From Micromonospora violae (lineage in GTDB: Bacteria > Actinomycetota > Actinomycetes > Mycobacteriales > Micromonosporaceae): DNA of 64,000 bases. The stretch covers positions 5,828,001 to 5,892,000 of the forward strand of contig NZ_SHKK01000001.1 in NCBI RefSeq assembly GCF_004217135.1. Direction: 5' to 3'. Position 1 is the stretch's first letter. The number at the start of each line of letters is the position of its first letter. A program made the position numbers and the translations under genes. The notes beneath the pieces were generated by a model. That model was not told the origin of the DNA. It was given only the letters and a program-made list of their open reading frames with translations, and did not search any database. Of this stretch, positions 17,074 through 25,171 are shown in pieces.

Positions 17074-17361
17074 TCAGACCTGGACGGTCGGGGGGAGTTG
17101 CTCGGGCGGGAGACCACCGTCGCCGTCGACCACCTCGTCCGGGGTGCCGTCCTCATCGATGTCGACCATGGTGATGTCCACCTTGCCGTCACCGTCGGTG
17201 TCGAACTGGAACAGGTCGGCCTTGCCGTCGCCGTCGGTGTCCACCACCCACACGTCGGTCTGACCGTCGTTGTTGGTGTCGGCGCGCAGCAGCTCGACCC
17301 GCTCGTCGCCCCGGGTCTCCACGATCTCTCCGTCGGTGACGCTCTCCGGTGCCTGGCTCAT
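17074..17361 (-). CDS. small acidic protein with four calcium-binding-type D-x-D-x-D-G loops
   Basis: A 95-residue strongly acidic protein. Four regularly spaced loops (DTNNDGQTD, DTDGDGKAD, DTDGDGKVD, DIDEDGTPD), about 15 residues apart, match EF-hand-like or thrombospondin-type-3 calcium loops without the flanking EF helices. Each is followed by a short hydrophobic strand (VWVV, LFQF, ITMV). There is no signal peptide, so it is apparently cytoplasmic. Function is unknown; calcium buffering or a Ca-dependent fold is inferred. ATG 17361 follows GGAAGG. Confidence 0.8.
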   Translation of the reverse strand: MSQAPESVTDGEIVETRGDERVELLRADTNNDGQTDVWVVDTDGDGKADLFQFDTDGDGKVDITMVDIDEDGTPDEVVDGDGGLPPEQLPPTVQV

Positions 17362-17538
17362 GTCGATGCGGTCCTTCCCTTGGTTGACGGGCCGTCATTA
17401 CCCGATCCGGCGCTCCCCCACGCATGGGCCGGGTCGTCGCGCTGTCTAGGGTCGCACCATGAGCGAGCGGAACGGGCGGGACACCCGGGTCGGCGTGGCG
17501 GGGATCCCGCGCGCCGGCGGAGGGGACAGGGAGGCGTG

Positions 17539-18396
17539 ATGAGCGATCGTTTCGTGGTCGTCGGTGCCGGCACGATGGGGCTCGGCATCGCGTACGTGGC
17601 GGCTGGCGCCGGGCACGCCGTCGAGCTGGTCGAGGTGGACCCCGGCCGGGGTGCGGCCGCGCTGAACCGGCTCGCCGAGCTGTGGGAGCGGGCGGTGCAG
17701 CGCGGGAAGCTGAGCGCCGACGAGGCCGCCGCGAACCGGCAGTTGGTGACGCTCCGCCCCACCCTCGCCGAGGTGGCTCCCGCTCCTGCGGTGATCGTGG
17801 AGGCGGTGCCGGAGCGCCTCAACCTGAAGCGTGCGGTGCTGCGGGAAGCCGCCGCGCTGCGCCCGGCGCTGCTGGGCAGCAACACCTCCAGCATCGCCAT
17901 CGGTGAGCTGGCCGCCGAGTTGGACGCGCCGGAGCGCTTCCTCGGCCTGCACTTCTTCAACCCGGTCTGGGCGATGGCCCTGCTGGAGATCGTGGTCGGC
18001 CCGGCCACCGCCGAGGAGACCACCGCCGCGGCCGTCGCGCTCGCCAAGCGGCTGGGCAAGGACCCCGTCGTCGTACGCGACATGCCCGGCTTCGCCACCA
18101 GCCGGCTCGGGGTCACCCTCGGGCTGGAGGCGATCCGAATGGTGGCCGACGAGGTGGCCAGCCCGGCCGACATCGACAAGGCCATGGTGCTCGGCTACCG
18201 GCATCCGATCGGGCCGTTGGAGCTCACCGACCTGGTCGGCCTCGACGTGCGGCTGGACATCGCCCGCACCCTCCAGGCCGCGTACGGGGACCGCTTCGCG
18301 CCGCCGCCGCTGCTGGTCGAGATGGTGGCCGCCGGGCGGCTGGGTAAGAAGTCCGGGCAGGGCTTCTACCGCTGGGAAAGCGGTGTCAAACAGTGA
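17539..18396 (+). CDS. 3-hydroxyacyl-CoA dehydrogenase family protein
   Basis: This 285-residue NAD(H)-dependent enzyme oxidises 3-hydroxyacyl-CoA. It has the Rossmann motif VVGAGTMGLGIAYVAAGAGH, SNTSSIAI, the catalytic His in LGLHFFNPV and the C-terminal helical domain ending GKKSGQGFYRW. The length is that of stand-alone hydroxyacyl/hydroxybutyryl-CoA dehydrogenases. ATG 17539 follows GGGAGG. Its stop overlaps the start of the enoyl-CoA hydratase by 4 nt, so the two consecutive beta-oxidation-type steps are coupled. Confidence 0.9.
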   Translation: MSDRFVVVGAGTMGLGIAYVAAGAGHAVELVEVDPGRGAAALNRLAELWERAVQRGKLSADEAAANRQLVTLRPTLAEVAPAPAVIVEAVPERLNLKRAVLREAAALRPALLGSNTSSIAIGELAAELDAPERFLGLHFFNPVWAMALLEIVVGPATAEETTAAAVALAKRLGKDPVVVRDMPGFATSRLGVTLGLEAIRMVADEVASPADIDKAMVLGYRHPIGPLELTDLVGLDVRLDIARTLQAAYGDRFAPPPLLVEMVAAGRLGKKSGQGFYRWESGVKQ

Positions 18397-19136
18397 GCGG
18401 GTTGCGGATTGAGGAACGGCCGGACCGGCTGGTGGTCACCCTGGACCGGCCGGAGAAGCGCAACGCCATCGATGCCGACCTGATCGCCGAGCTGCACCAG
18501 GTCTGCGCCGAGTTGGAGGCGCACCCGCGTCTGCTGCTGCTCACCGGTGGTGCGGCGGGCATCTTCGCCGGTGGCGCCGACATCAGCCAGCTGCGTGAAC
18601 GGGGTCGCACGGATGCCCTCGCCGCGATCAACTCGGCCGCCTTCGCCCGCATCCGGGCGCTGCCGATGCCGACCGTGGCGGCCGTCGACGGACCGGCGTT
18701 GGGTGGTGGCGCGGAGCTGGCGTACGCCTGCGATCTGCGGGTGTGCACGGCCCGGGCGGTCTTCGGTCAGCCGGAGGTGCGGTTGGGCATCCTGGCCGGT
18801 GCTGGCGCGACCCACCGGCTGCCCGCGTTGATCGGTGAGGGTCGGGCCAAGGAGCTGCTCTTCACCGGCCGGCGGGTGGACGCCGCCGAGGCGCTGCGGA
18901 TCGGCCTGGTGAACCGGGTGGTGGACGAGCCGGGCGAGCTGCTCACGGTGGCGCACGCGGTGCTGGACGAGATCGCCCTGGGCTCCCCGTTGGCGGTGCG
19001 GCTGACCAAGCTGGCGGTGGACGCACCCGCCGCCGCGCATCCGCATCTCGACCTGGTCAGCCAGGCGGTGCTCTTCGAGGACGAGGAGAAGCACCGCCGG
19101 ATGACCGAGTTCCTGGAGCGCCGCCGACCGCGCTGA
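18393..19136 (+). CDS. enoyl-CoA hydratase/isomerase family protein
   Basis: This 247-residue crotonase-fold protein has the oxyanion-hole segments FAGGADISQL and ALGGGAELAYACDLRVC, with the catalytic Glu position in FGQPEVRLGI. It hydrates 2-enoyl-CoA (or acts on a related acyl-CoA) and is translationally coupled to the upstream dehydrogenase. The pair looks like a small fatty-acid or aromatic-acid degradation operon. A symmetric terminator follows. Confidence 0.88.
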   Translation: MSGLRIEERPDRLVVTLDRPEKRNAIDADLIAELHQVCAELEAHPRLLLLTGGAAGIFAGGADISQLRERGRTDALAAINSAAFARIRALPMPTVAAVDGPALGGGAELAYACDLRVCTARAVFGQPEVRLGILAGAGATHRLPALIGEGRAKELLFTGRRVDAAEALRIGLVNRVVDEPGELLTVAHAVLDEIALGSPLAVRLTKLAVDAPAAAHPHLDLVSQAVLFEDEEKHRRMTEFLERRRPR

Positions 19137-19151
19137 TCCCCACGAACCAGA

Positions 19152-19186
19152 GACGGCCGCACCGGCGGGAAGCCGGTGCGGCCGTC
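19152..19186. terminator. bidirectional terminator, 15-bp perfect stem
   Basis: Arms 19152-19166 and 19172-19186 are perfectly complementary around a 5-nt loop, between the convergent enoyl-CoA hydratase gene and the ABC binding-protein gene. Confidence 0.85.
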
Positions 19187-19203
19187 GTGGGTCTGCGGCC
19201 GGG

Positions 19204-20547
19204 TTACTGCTGGATCTGCACCCCGGCGTCGGCCAGACTGCGGATCACCTGGGCGGACTCACCGAACCCGATGATCAGTACGGCGTCCGCGCCGAACTCC
19301 TTGACTTCCTTCGCGCCGTCGGTGAAGTCGACCGGGGGCGCCTTCGCGTCGGCCGGCGGCTCGTACGTCATCAGCTTGAGCCGGTCGACGGCGACACCGG
19401 CCTTCTCCAGCTCGTCGCGGACGGTGGCCTGGAGGCCCTCACCGTAGGAGTCCTTGCGGGCGACGATGACGATCTTCTGCGACCCGTCGCGGAGGATGAC
19501 GTCGGCCAGCGCCCGGCCCTGGAGGCTGTCCGGCGGGGCGGTGCGGAAGTAGAGACCCTGGTCGTCCGCGTCGGTCAGGCTGCTGTCGGTGTTCGACGGG
19601 GAGAAGAGGATCTTCCCGGCCTGCACCACGTCCGGCAGCACGGCCCGGGAGATGCCCGAACCACCCGCGCCGATGATCACGCTGACGCCGTCCGTCACGT
19701 GCTTGGCCACCGTCGCCTTGGCCACCGTCGGGCTGGTCCCGTCGTCGCCGTCAAGCCAGGTCACCGGCTTGCCCAGCGCGCCACCAGCGGCGTTGATCTC
19801 GCGGATCGCCAGCTCGGCGCCAGCGGCCATCGGCGGGTAGGCGATAGCGAGGTCACCGGTCTTCGGCAACAGGCCGCCCAGGATCAGCGGCTCCTGGTCG
19901 GGGTCGCCGCCCGCGCGCTGCTTCTTCGGCTTCGGCGGCGTCTTGGTGCTCGCCGCCGACTCGATGCCCGCCCCGACGAACTCGGTCTTGCCGTCGTTGA
20001 TCTGCTGCCCGTCGAAGGTCAGCGTGGCGTAGCTCGCGGTGGCCGGCTCACCCTTGTCGGTGAAGCCCGCCCGGGTCAGCGACACGCCGCGGTACTCGAT
20101 GTCCTGCCCGTTGCGGGCCAGGGCGAGGCAGCTGGCCGGATCTTCGCAGCGCTGCCCGTCGTTGGTAACGGCGACGATCTGCTTCGTGATGGCGGCCGGG
20201 TCGGTGCTCCCAGCCAACTGGGCGGCGAGCACGGCGATCACCACCGCGTCGTACGTCTCGGCGGAGTACACGTAGTCCGTCAGCGCCGGATCGACGGCCC
20301 GTAGCCGGGTCTTGAAGTCATCCGGCAGCGGAACGAGGGGCGTGGTGCCCTTCATCCCGTCGACGAGACTCGCCCGTTCCTTCAACTCCGCAGGATAGGA
20401 GTTGAGCATGTTGCCGTCCGTGCCGTAAAGGCGCACCTGTTGGGCGCTCGCCTCTTCGGGCTTGTCATCCCCGCAAGCGCTTGTGGCGAGCAGGATCGTC
20501 GCGCAGGCAGCCAGTGTGGCTACCCGCGAGCGGCGTGAATCGAACAT
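19204..20547 (-). CDS. branched-chain amino acid type ABC binding lipoprotein, circularly permuted
   Basis: A 447-residue exported protein with a signal sequence and lipobox-like ATSAC (Cys25). The periplasmic-binding fold of the LivJ/amide type is complete but in swapped order. Residues about 37-185 (LYGTDGNML ... YDAVVIAVLAAQLAGSTDP ... YATLTFDG) correspond to the usual C-terminal half. A Pro/Lys-rich linker (186-219) follows, and residues 220-447 (LILGGLLPKTGDLA ... AVLIIGFGESAQVIRSLADAG) correspond to the usual N-terminal half. It presumably binds an amino acid or amide-like ligand outside the membrane. No permease or ATPase genes are adjacent. ATG 20547 follows GGAAGG. Confidence 0.85.
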   Translation of the reverse strand: MFDSRRSRVATLAACATILLATSACGDDKPEEASAQQVRLYGTDGNMLNSYPAELKERASLVDGMKGTTPLVPLPDDFKTRLRAVDPALTDYVYSAETYDAVVIAVLAAQLAGSTDPAAITKQIVAVTNDGQRCEDPASCLALARNGQDIEYRGVSLTRAGFTDKGEPATASYATLTFDGQQINDGKTEFVGAGIESAASTKTPPKPKKQRAGGDPDQEPLILGGLLPKTGDLAIAYPPMAAGAELAIREINAAGGALGKPVTWLDGDDGTSPTVAKATVAKHVTDGVSVIIGAGGSGISRAVLPDVVQAGKILFSPSNTDSSLTDADDQGLYFRTAPPDSLQGRALADVILRDGSQKIVIVARKDSYGEGLQATVRDELEKAGVAVDRLKLMTYEPPADAKAPPVDFTDGAKEVKEFGADAVLIIGFGESAQVIRSLADAGVQIQQ

Positions 20548-20666
20548 GGTCGTCCTTCCTCCGGCGAAGGTCCGCTGCGCACATTAGCGTGCCGAGGCCG
20601 GCGGCGGGACCGTGGAGGTGGCGTAATGCGCAGGTCGCTCGCATTGAACACGGACAGTGACGGTCG

Positions 20667-20695
20667 TTGGTGGGCTTGACCGCCCGTCCTACTGT
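20667..20695 (+). promoter_or_regulatory. promoter of a leaderless gene
   Basis: TTGGTG (20667-20672) and TACTGT (20690-20695) are 17 bp apart. The GTG start lies only 7 nt beyond the -10 box, so the transcript should begin at or next to the start codon. Confidence 0.55.
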
Positions 20696-20702
20696 GCGCT
20701 GA

Positions 20703-21092
20703 GTGACGGACCTACCACAGCAGACGTTCGATGACGCGGCCGCCGTGCTCCGCTCGGCGCTGACCGGCGATGGAGATGCGGTGGTGGGAGCATTCGACGC
20801 GGTCGTCGACCGGGCCGGCCTGAGCGGCGCGTACGGGGTCGCCTGGTGCCTGGCCGCGACGATGCTCGGCGACGCGCCGACGGCCAGCGGGGCGGCGCTC
20901 GACTTTCCCGGGATCGACCAGGCCGGGTACGACACCCGCTGGGTGGCCCGCTTCGTCAGCGCGTACGCCAATCGGGACGAACCGACCGGTGAGGCGCTGT
21001 TCGGCGCGGCGGCGGCCGACGGGCTGCTCCCCGACTGCCTGCTCACGCTCGCCGGCTCGACGATCGCCACCCTGCGCAGCCGCGCCGAATGA
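20703..21092 (+). CDS. small hypothetical protein, leaderless
   Basis: A 129-residue, Ala-rich, mostly helical soluble protein (FDDAAAVLRSALTGDGDAVVGAFDAVVDRAG). It has no signal peptide and no recognised domain. The GTG start fits a -10 box 7 nt upstream. Codon use and third-position GC match the neighbours, so it is a real gene. It is convergent with a secreted-protein gene across a terminator. I cannot assign a function. Confidence 0.7.
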   Translation: MTDLPQQTFDDAAAVLRSALTGDGDAVVGAFDAVVDRAGLSGAYGVAWCLAATMLGDAPTASGAALDFPGIDQAGYDTRWVARFVSAYANRDEPTGEALFGAAAADGLLPDCLLTLAGSTIATLRSRAE

Positions 21093-21119
21093 GCGCCCGC
21101 GCCGGGTGACGTGCCGGTA

Positions 21120-21155
21120 GGTCGCGGCGTCCGTCGGGGGGCGGACGCCGCGACC
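21120..21155. terminator. bidirectional terminator, 14-bp perfect stem
   Basis: Arms 21120-21133 and 21142-21155 pair perfectly around an 8-nt loop between two convergent genes. Confidence 0.8.
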
Positions 21156-21166
21156 GCGCGGGTCAG

Positions 21167-21607
21167 TCAGAACGCGTGGTACGCGATCAGCGGCTCGTAC
21201 TCGTACCGCAGGTTCTCGAAGCGGACCCGGAAGTTGACGCCGTCCCGGACGTTCGTCGCCACCGTGATCCAGCCCGAGTTGGCCGGCAGGTAGGTCCAGT
21301 AGTTGCAGGCGCTCGTCTTGTCGACGAATATCACGCACGCTTCGGTGGCGTACACACTCGCGTTGCGGACGTTGATGTCGCGGCAGCGTGTCGTGGTGCG
21401 GTACTCGCCGGCCGAGCCCCCGTAGCGGCCGGTCTCGAAGTACGACCGGACCGCCCCGCCGTAACAGGTGGCGAGCGGGGCGAACGCATTCAGCCCGGAG
21501 CTGACCGGTGGGGTCGGTGTTGTCGGCTCCGCCTGTGCGGGCGTGCCGACGGCGAGCAGGGCGGCGGTCGTGGCGACGGCGAGCAGACGAGCGGTCGGAG
21601 ATGGCAT
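21167..21607 (-). CDS. small secreted protein of unknown function
   Basis: A 146-residue protein with a clear signal peptide (RLLAVATTAALLAVGTPAQA). The mature part of about 120 residues has four Cys (TCYGGA, TRCRDI, ACVIF, ACNYW), suggesting two disulphides, and many aromatic residues in a probably beta-rich fold. There are no catalytic motifs I recognise. A 10-bp palindrome GATACGTATC (21674-21683) lies about 70 bp upstream and may be regulatory. Confidence 0.75.
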   Translation of the reverse strand: MPSPTARLLAVATTAALLAVGTPAQAEPTTPTPPVSSGLNAFAPLATCYGGAVRSYFETGRYGGSAGEYRTTTRCRDINVRNASVYATEACVIFVDKTSACNYWTYLPANSGWITVATNVRDGVNFRVRFENLRYEYEPLIAYHAF

Positions 21608-21738
21608 ACGTTCGTTCCTCCGGGAGCGGGTGACTGACCGTCCGTATCGGACTGATCATCTGGCCGTGACGATGATACGTATCGATTGATTCCGGCGCGG
21701 CCCCGAGGATGTCCGGCCCGTGTGGTAGCTCTGTAGCC

Positions 21739-22443
21739 ATGTCCGAGGCCATGCTCAGCAAGGTGCGCAAGCTGCTGGCCCAGGCCGAGGATCCGGCCTG
21801 CACGCCGGCCGAGTCGGCCGCGTTCACCGCCAAGGCGACCGAGCTGATCGCTCGCTACGGCGTGGACCGGGCGCTGCTCGCCGCCCGGGACCCGACCACC
21901 GACCCGGTTGGTGACCGCGTGCTGGACGTCGTCGCCCCGTACGCCCGCGACAAGGTCGGCCTGCTCGCCGCGGTGAGCGAGCCGCTGCGCTGCCGCTGCG
22001 TACGCCGGCGGCGAGGCAACGGCTTCTCGCTGCACCTCTTCGGCTTCGCCAGCGACCTGGAACGGGTCGACCTGCTCTTCACCTCACTGCTCGTGCAGGC
22101 GGCGCACGGCCTGGCCGCCACCGAGGTGCCCGCGGACGACCACCCCGCCGCCTTCCGCCGCTCCTGGCTGGCCGGTTTCGCGGAGGTGGTCGGCGGCCGA
22201 CTCTGGGCGGCCGAGACGGCAGCGGCCAGCGAGTCGGGCACACCGTCGATGGCGCTGGTGCTGGCCGACCGGTCCGACCGGGTGCAGCGACGGCTCACCG
22301 AGGAGTACCCGCGGTTGCGCACCGCGCCGCCACGCCGGCTGGGCGGCACCGGCTTCGGCTCGGGGGCCGAGGCCGGCGAACGCGCCAACCTCGGTGGCCG
22401 GAACCTCGGCGGTGCCGCTGCTGATCGGCGGCTCGGCCGCTGA
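21739..22443 (+). CDS. DUF2786 domain protein
   Basis: A 234-residue protein whose N-terminus (MLSKVRKLLAQAEDPACTPAESAAFTAKATELIARYGVD) is the DUF2786 signature found in bacterial and phage proteins of unknown role. The C-terminal quarter is low-complexity Gly/Arg/Ala. ATG 21739 lies 7 nt after TAGCTC, which suggests a leaderless message; an upstream in-frame ATG at 21709 is less likely. It is convergent with the next gene, 12 bp away. Confidence 0.85.
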   Translation: MSEAMLSKVRKLLAQAEDPACTPAESAAFTAKATELIARYGVDRALLAARDPTTDPVGDRVLDVVAPYARDKVGLLAAVSEPLRCRCVRRRRGNGFSLHLFGFASDLERVDLLFTSLLVQAAHGLAATEVPADDHPAAFRRSWLAGFAEVVGGRLWAAETAAASESGTPSMALVLADRSDRVQRRLTEEYPRLRTAPPRRLGGTGFGSGAEAGERANLGGRNLGGAAADRRLGR

Positions 22444-22455
22444 CCCGGTGTGCCG

Positions 22456-22983
22456 TCAGGCCGTCGCGGTGGGGCGGTGCCGCGACACCGAGGCGACGTA
22501 CCGGGTGAGGAGCTCGTGCCAGCCGGCGGTGAGCGCCTTGCGGTAACCCTCGGCAGCCTCACCATGCCGGTCGAAGTGCCGGTGCTCCAGCTCGACCCGG
22601 GTGCGTTCCGGCCCCTCCGAGTGGAACAGCACCTCGACCTCGCTCGCCCGGGCCGGGTCCGGCACCGGCGCCCGGTCGGGGCCGATCTGCCAGACGAAGA
22701 CCAGCCGGCGCGGCGGATCCCAGGTGAGCACCCGTCCCCAGTCGGCGCGGAAGCCGTACGGGCCCAACTCGTAGAGCATGCCACCCGCCCGCGGCTCCAT
22801 GCCCAGCTCCGCCAACGCGTCCGGGCCGGACCAGGTGTATTCGGTGACCCACCAGTCAGTCAGCTCGTCGGTGAAGACCGCGAACGCGTGCTCGGCGGAG
22901 CTTGGGACGAGGAGGCCGCACCGGAGCGAGAACTGGTCGACGTCCTGCCGGATGTCGGCCGGATCAGTCAATTCCTGTCCCAT
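22456..22983 (-). CDS. SRPBCC/AHSA1-like ligand-binding protein
   Basis: The 175-residue protein looks like an activator-of-Hsp90-homology/START-like fold: PSSAEHAFAVFTDELTDWW at the start, a Pro/Gly-rich middle (GRVLTWDPPRRLVFVWQIG) and RTRVELEHRHFDRHGEAAEGYRKAL with a C-terminal helix. Such proteins bind hydrophobic ligands; no substrate is inferable. I chose ATG 22983 because it fits the family; TATGGT lies 8 nt before it. Longer in-frame starts run into unrelated low-complexity sequence. Confidence 0.8.
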   Translation of the reverse strand: MGQELTDPADIRQDVDQFSLRCGLLVPSSAEHAFAVFTDELTDWWVTEYTWSGPDALAELGMEPRAGGMLYELGPYGFRADWGRVLTWDPPRRLVFVWQIGPDRAPVPDPARASEVEVLFHSEGPERTRVELEHRHFDRHGEAAEGYRKALTAGWHELLTRYVASVSRHRPTATA

Positions 22984-23137
22984 AGGCCCGGACCATACCG
23001 GCTGATGCCCGGCTGTGCAGCTTCGCGCGGTGCCCGGTTCCAGACAGAGGGTCGTCGACTCGTCACGGACGGGATGCCCCGCCGGAAAGCGGGTAACCGG
23101 CGGTCGACCGGGACTCTGTGCAGGCGGGCGGGAGAGC

Positions 23138-24205
23138 ATGAGCGAGAACGCGCAGCAACCAGAGCCGGCCCGGAACGTCGACAACCCGGAGCCGGACGTC
23201 CTGCTCGACATTCCGAAGGTCTCGGTCGACTCGATCCGGCTGGCGGTCGACGGTCTGGACGCCGACCTGTCGCTGCGGGCCCGGGTGGCCAACCTGCTCC
23301 AGGTCGACGCCGGTGTACGGGTGCACATCAGCGGCGCCGAGTTGAACGTCAACGGGGTGAACGCTGAGGCGCAGCTGCGGGTGCGGTTGGAGCAGCTGAC
23401 CAGAATCCTGGGACGAGCGCTCGAGACGCTCGACAACAACCCTGACCTCATCGAGGCGCTCGCCCGCACCACCGTTGACGACGCCCACCGCAGCGCCCAG
23501 CAGTTGGCGGCGGAGGCGGCGAGGGTTGCTGAGGCGCGGGCGCCGGGGGTTGCTGAGGCGCGGGCGCCGGGCGCTGCTGAGGTGCGGGCGCCGGCGCGGC
23601 GCTCGAACGGGGTGACTGAGTCTGGTCAGCAGGTGGGCGCGGTGGGTGCTGTCGCCGACCGCGACCGATCAAGCCCCGGCCAGCCAGGGCTTGATCGGTC
23701 GGGTGCCGATCGGCCCGGTTTCGGTCGGTGGGGTGTCGATCGGTCTGGTCGTGGTCGACCACAGCCGGGTCGGCCCGGACCGGGTCCGGTCAGCTCGGAG
23801 CCGACGGCCGGAGGCCCGGGGCCGCTAGCCGGCGGGCCGGGGCCGCTAGCTGGCGGCCCTGGCCCAGCCCAGCAGGCCCACCCGGAGAGCAAGCGCCCGG
23901 AGAGTTGGCACCCTGAAGGGCGGCATTCGGAGGGGCGGCACTCGGAGTTCCGTGGGCCGGAGGGCCCGACCGGGCGATCCGGCGACCGGCCCAACCAGTC
24001 GGCTGCGCCGGGTCCGAGCCCGTCCGGCGGGGGTGACGGCGGTCTGTCGGCCGCGGCGCAGGCTGCCGCGCAGAACGCAGCCCACAACGCCGCCCAGCTC
24101 GCCGAGCAGGCCGGGGAGACGCTGCGACAGGCCGGACGCAGCGTGTGGGAGGCGATCCAGGGCGGCGTTGCGCAGCATCGCCCGCAGGACCGCCCCGACC
24201 GCTGA
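23138..24205 (+). CDS. unknown protein with helical core and disordered Pro/Gly-rich middle
   Basis: A 355-residue cytoplasmic protein. Residues about 15-130 form a conserved-looking region (DVLLDIPKVSVDSIRLAVDGLDADLSL and INGAELNVNGVN-like segments, then helices around LEQLTRILGRALETLDN). The middle is low complexity with repeated EARAPG and GPLAGGPGP units. The C-terminus is Ala/Gln-rich helical (AQAAAQNAAHNAAQLAEQAG). I do not recognise the family. The stop codon lies in the first unit of a tandem repeat. ATG 23138 follows GGGAGAG. Confidence 0.7.
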   Translation: MSENAQQPEPARNVDNPEPDVLLDIPKVSVDSIRLAVDGLDADLSLRARVANLLQVDAGVRVHISGAELNVNGVNAEAQLRVRLEQLTRILGRALETLDNNPDLIEALARTTVDDAHRSAQQLAAEAARVAEARAPGVAEARAPGAAEVRAPARRSNGVTESGQQVGAVGAVADRDRSSPGQPGLDRSGADRPGFGRWGVDRSGRGRPQPGRPGPGPVSSEPTAGGPGPLAGGPGPLAGGPGPAQQAHPESKRPESWHPEGRHSEGRHSEFRGPEGPTGRSGDRPNQSAAPGPSPSGGGDGGLSAAAQAAAQNAAHNAAQLAEQAGETLRQAGRSVWEAIQGGVAQHRPQDRPDR

Positions 24206-24360
24206 CCCCGCGCGGGACGGCCCCGACCGCTGACCCCGCGCGGGACGGCCCCCGACCGCTGACCCCGCGCGGGACGGCCCCCGACCGCTGACCCCGCGCG
24301 GGACGGCCCCGACCGCTGACCCCGCGCGGGACGGCCCCGACCGCTGACCCCGCCCGGAGG
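24193..24360. repeat. tandem array of about six 28-29 bp units
   Basis: Five nearly identical units (CCCCGACCGCTGACCCCG, then CGCGGGACGG) plus a diverged sixth follow head to tail. Units differ only by one extra C. The first unit contains the stop codon of the preceding gene. There are no spacers between units, so it is not a CRISPR array. Confidence 0.85.
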
Positions 24361-24402
24361 CGCGGCCGTCGCTGGGCGGTCGACCGCTGACGTCGCCACC
24401 AC

Positions 24403-24481
24403 ATGATCGACTCGGCTTTCTGGAAATCGGGGTGTCCCGACGCCGGCAACACCGCGACTTTCAGGAAGCCGAGTCGATCAT
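24403..24481. repeat. dispersed palindrome, copy B (intact)
   Basis: The 79-bp element starts ATGATCGACTCGGCTT and ends with its reverse complement. The outer 30-nt arms pair at 26 of 30 positions with about 19 nt between. It shares the left arm and overall design with 5427-5503. It resembles a REP-like mobile palindrome; no transposase is nearby. Sequence 24482-24666 after it shows nothing I can name. Confidence 0.75.
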
Positions 24482-24666
24482 GCGGCTTTCCGGCGCCGGG
24501 GTGGGCCGGGCGCGGGCAGGTCGCCGGATTGCCCAGTCGAGCCCTCCGGACCGCGGGACTCCGGATGCCGCCCCGCCACACGGAGTGAGAGATACCGCCG
24601 GAAACAGCAAGATCCCCACCTGCGTATCCGCTGGTGGGGACCTCTGTAGCCCGGCGAAAGGCTATG

Positions 24667-24740
24667 TGGCCAGGGGCGGGGTCGAACCGCCGACCTTCCG
24701 ATTTTCAGTCGGACGCTCGTACCAACTGAGCTACCTGGCC
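24667..24740 (-). tRNA. tRNA-Phe (anticodon GAA)
   Basis: The minus strand gives GGCCAGG acceptor 5' arm pairing with CCTGGCC, a D-loop AGTTGGTA, anticodon loop CTGAAAA with GAA, and GGTTCGACCC in the T arm. CCA is not encoded. It is last of three tRNA genes on this strand. Confidence 0.97.
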
Positions 24741-24839
24741 GTGTTGCTCGGCTCATGCTACCCGGCGACCGGACGAACCGGTGGCAGGGCGACCTGCTCC
24801 GATACGCAGAACGCCGCGCGGGGCGCGGCGTCAGCGCTG

Positions 24840-24913
24840 CGGTCCTGACGGGACTTGAACCCGCGACCTCCGCCTTGACAGGGCGGCGAGCACTCCAACT
24901 GCTCCACAGGACC
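24840..24913 (-). tRNA. tRNA-Asp (anticodon GTC)
   Basis: The minus strand begins GGTCCTGTGG and ends with pairing CAGGACC plus G. The anticodon loop is CTGTCAA (GTC), and the T arm is GGTTCAAGTCC. CCA is not encoded. Confidence 0.97.
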
Positions 24914-24944
24914 TAGCTTGTGTTGCTCCGGCTTGCGCCGGTCG

Positions 24945-25017
24945 TGCCCCCAACGGGATTCGAACCCGTGCTACCGCCTTGAAAGGGCGGCGTCCTGGGC
25001 CGCTAGACGATGAGGGC
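24945..25017 (-). tRNA. tRNA-Glu (anticodon TTC)
   Basis: The minus strand begins GCCCTCATCGTCTAGCGG and ends TGGGGGC plus A. The anticodon loop is CTTTCAA (TTC), and the T arm is GGTTCGAATCC. It is first in the Glu-Asp-Phe cluster, an order common in actinobacteria. The 25018-25171 stretch upstream must hold the shared promoter. Confidence 0.97.
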
Positions 25018-25171
25018 GGCCCCGCCATCATTGCATATTCGCAACTTCAAGCGGACTTGCTCCCATCCGGCCCCGCCGGAGGCTTCAAAAGCATACGTGA
25101 TGCCTGGTCGGTCGACAAAATCGGTATGGGCGGGGGCTTGGGACGAGTTATAACCGCAGGTCAGAGCGGTT

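Noticed and set aside
24193..24360. Possible CRISPR array
   Set aside because: Units follow each other directly without unique spacers and no cas genes are present.
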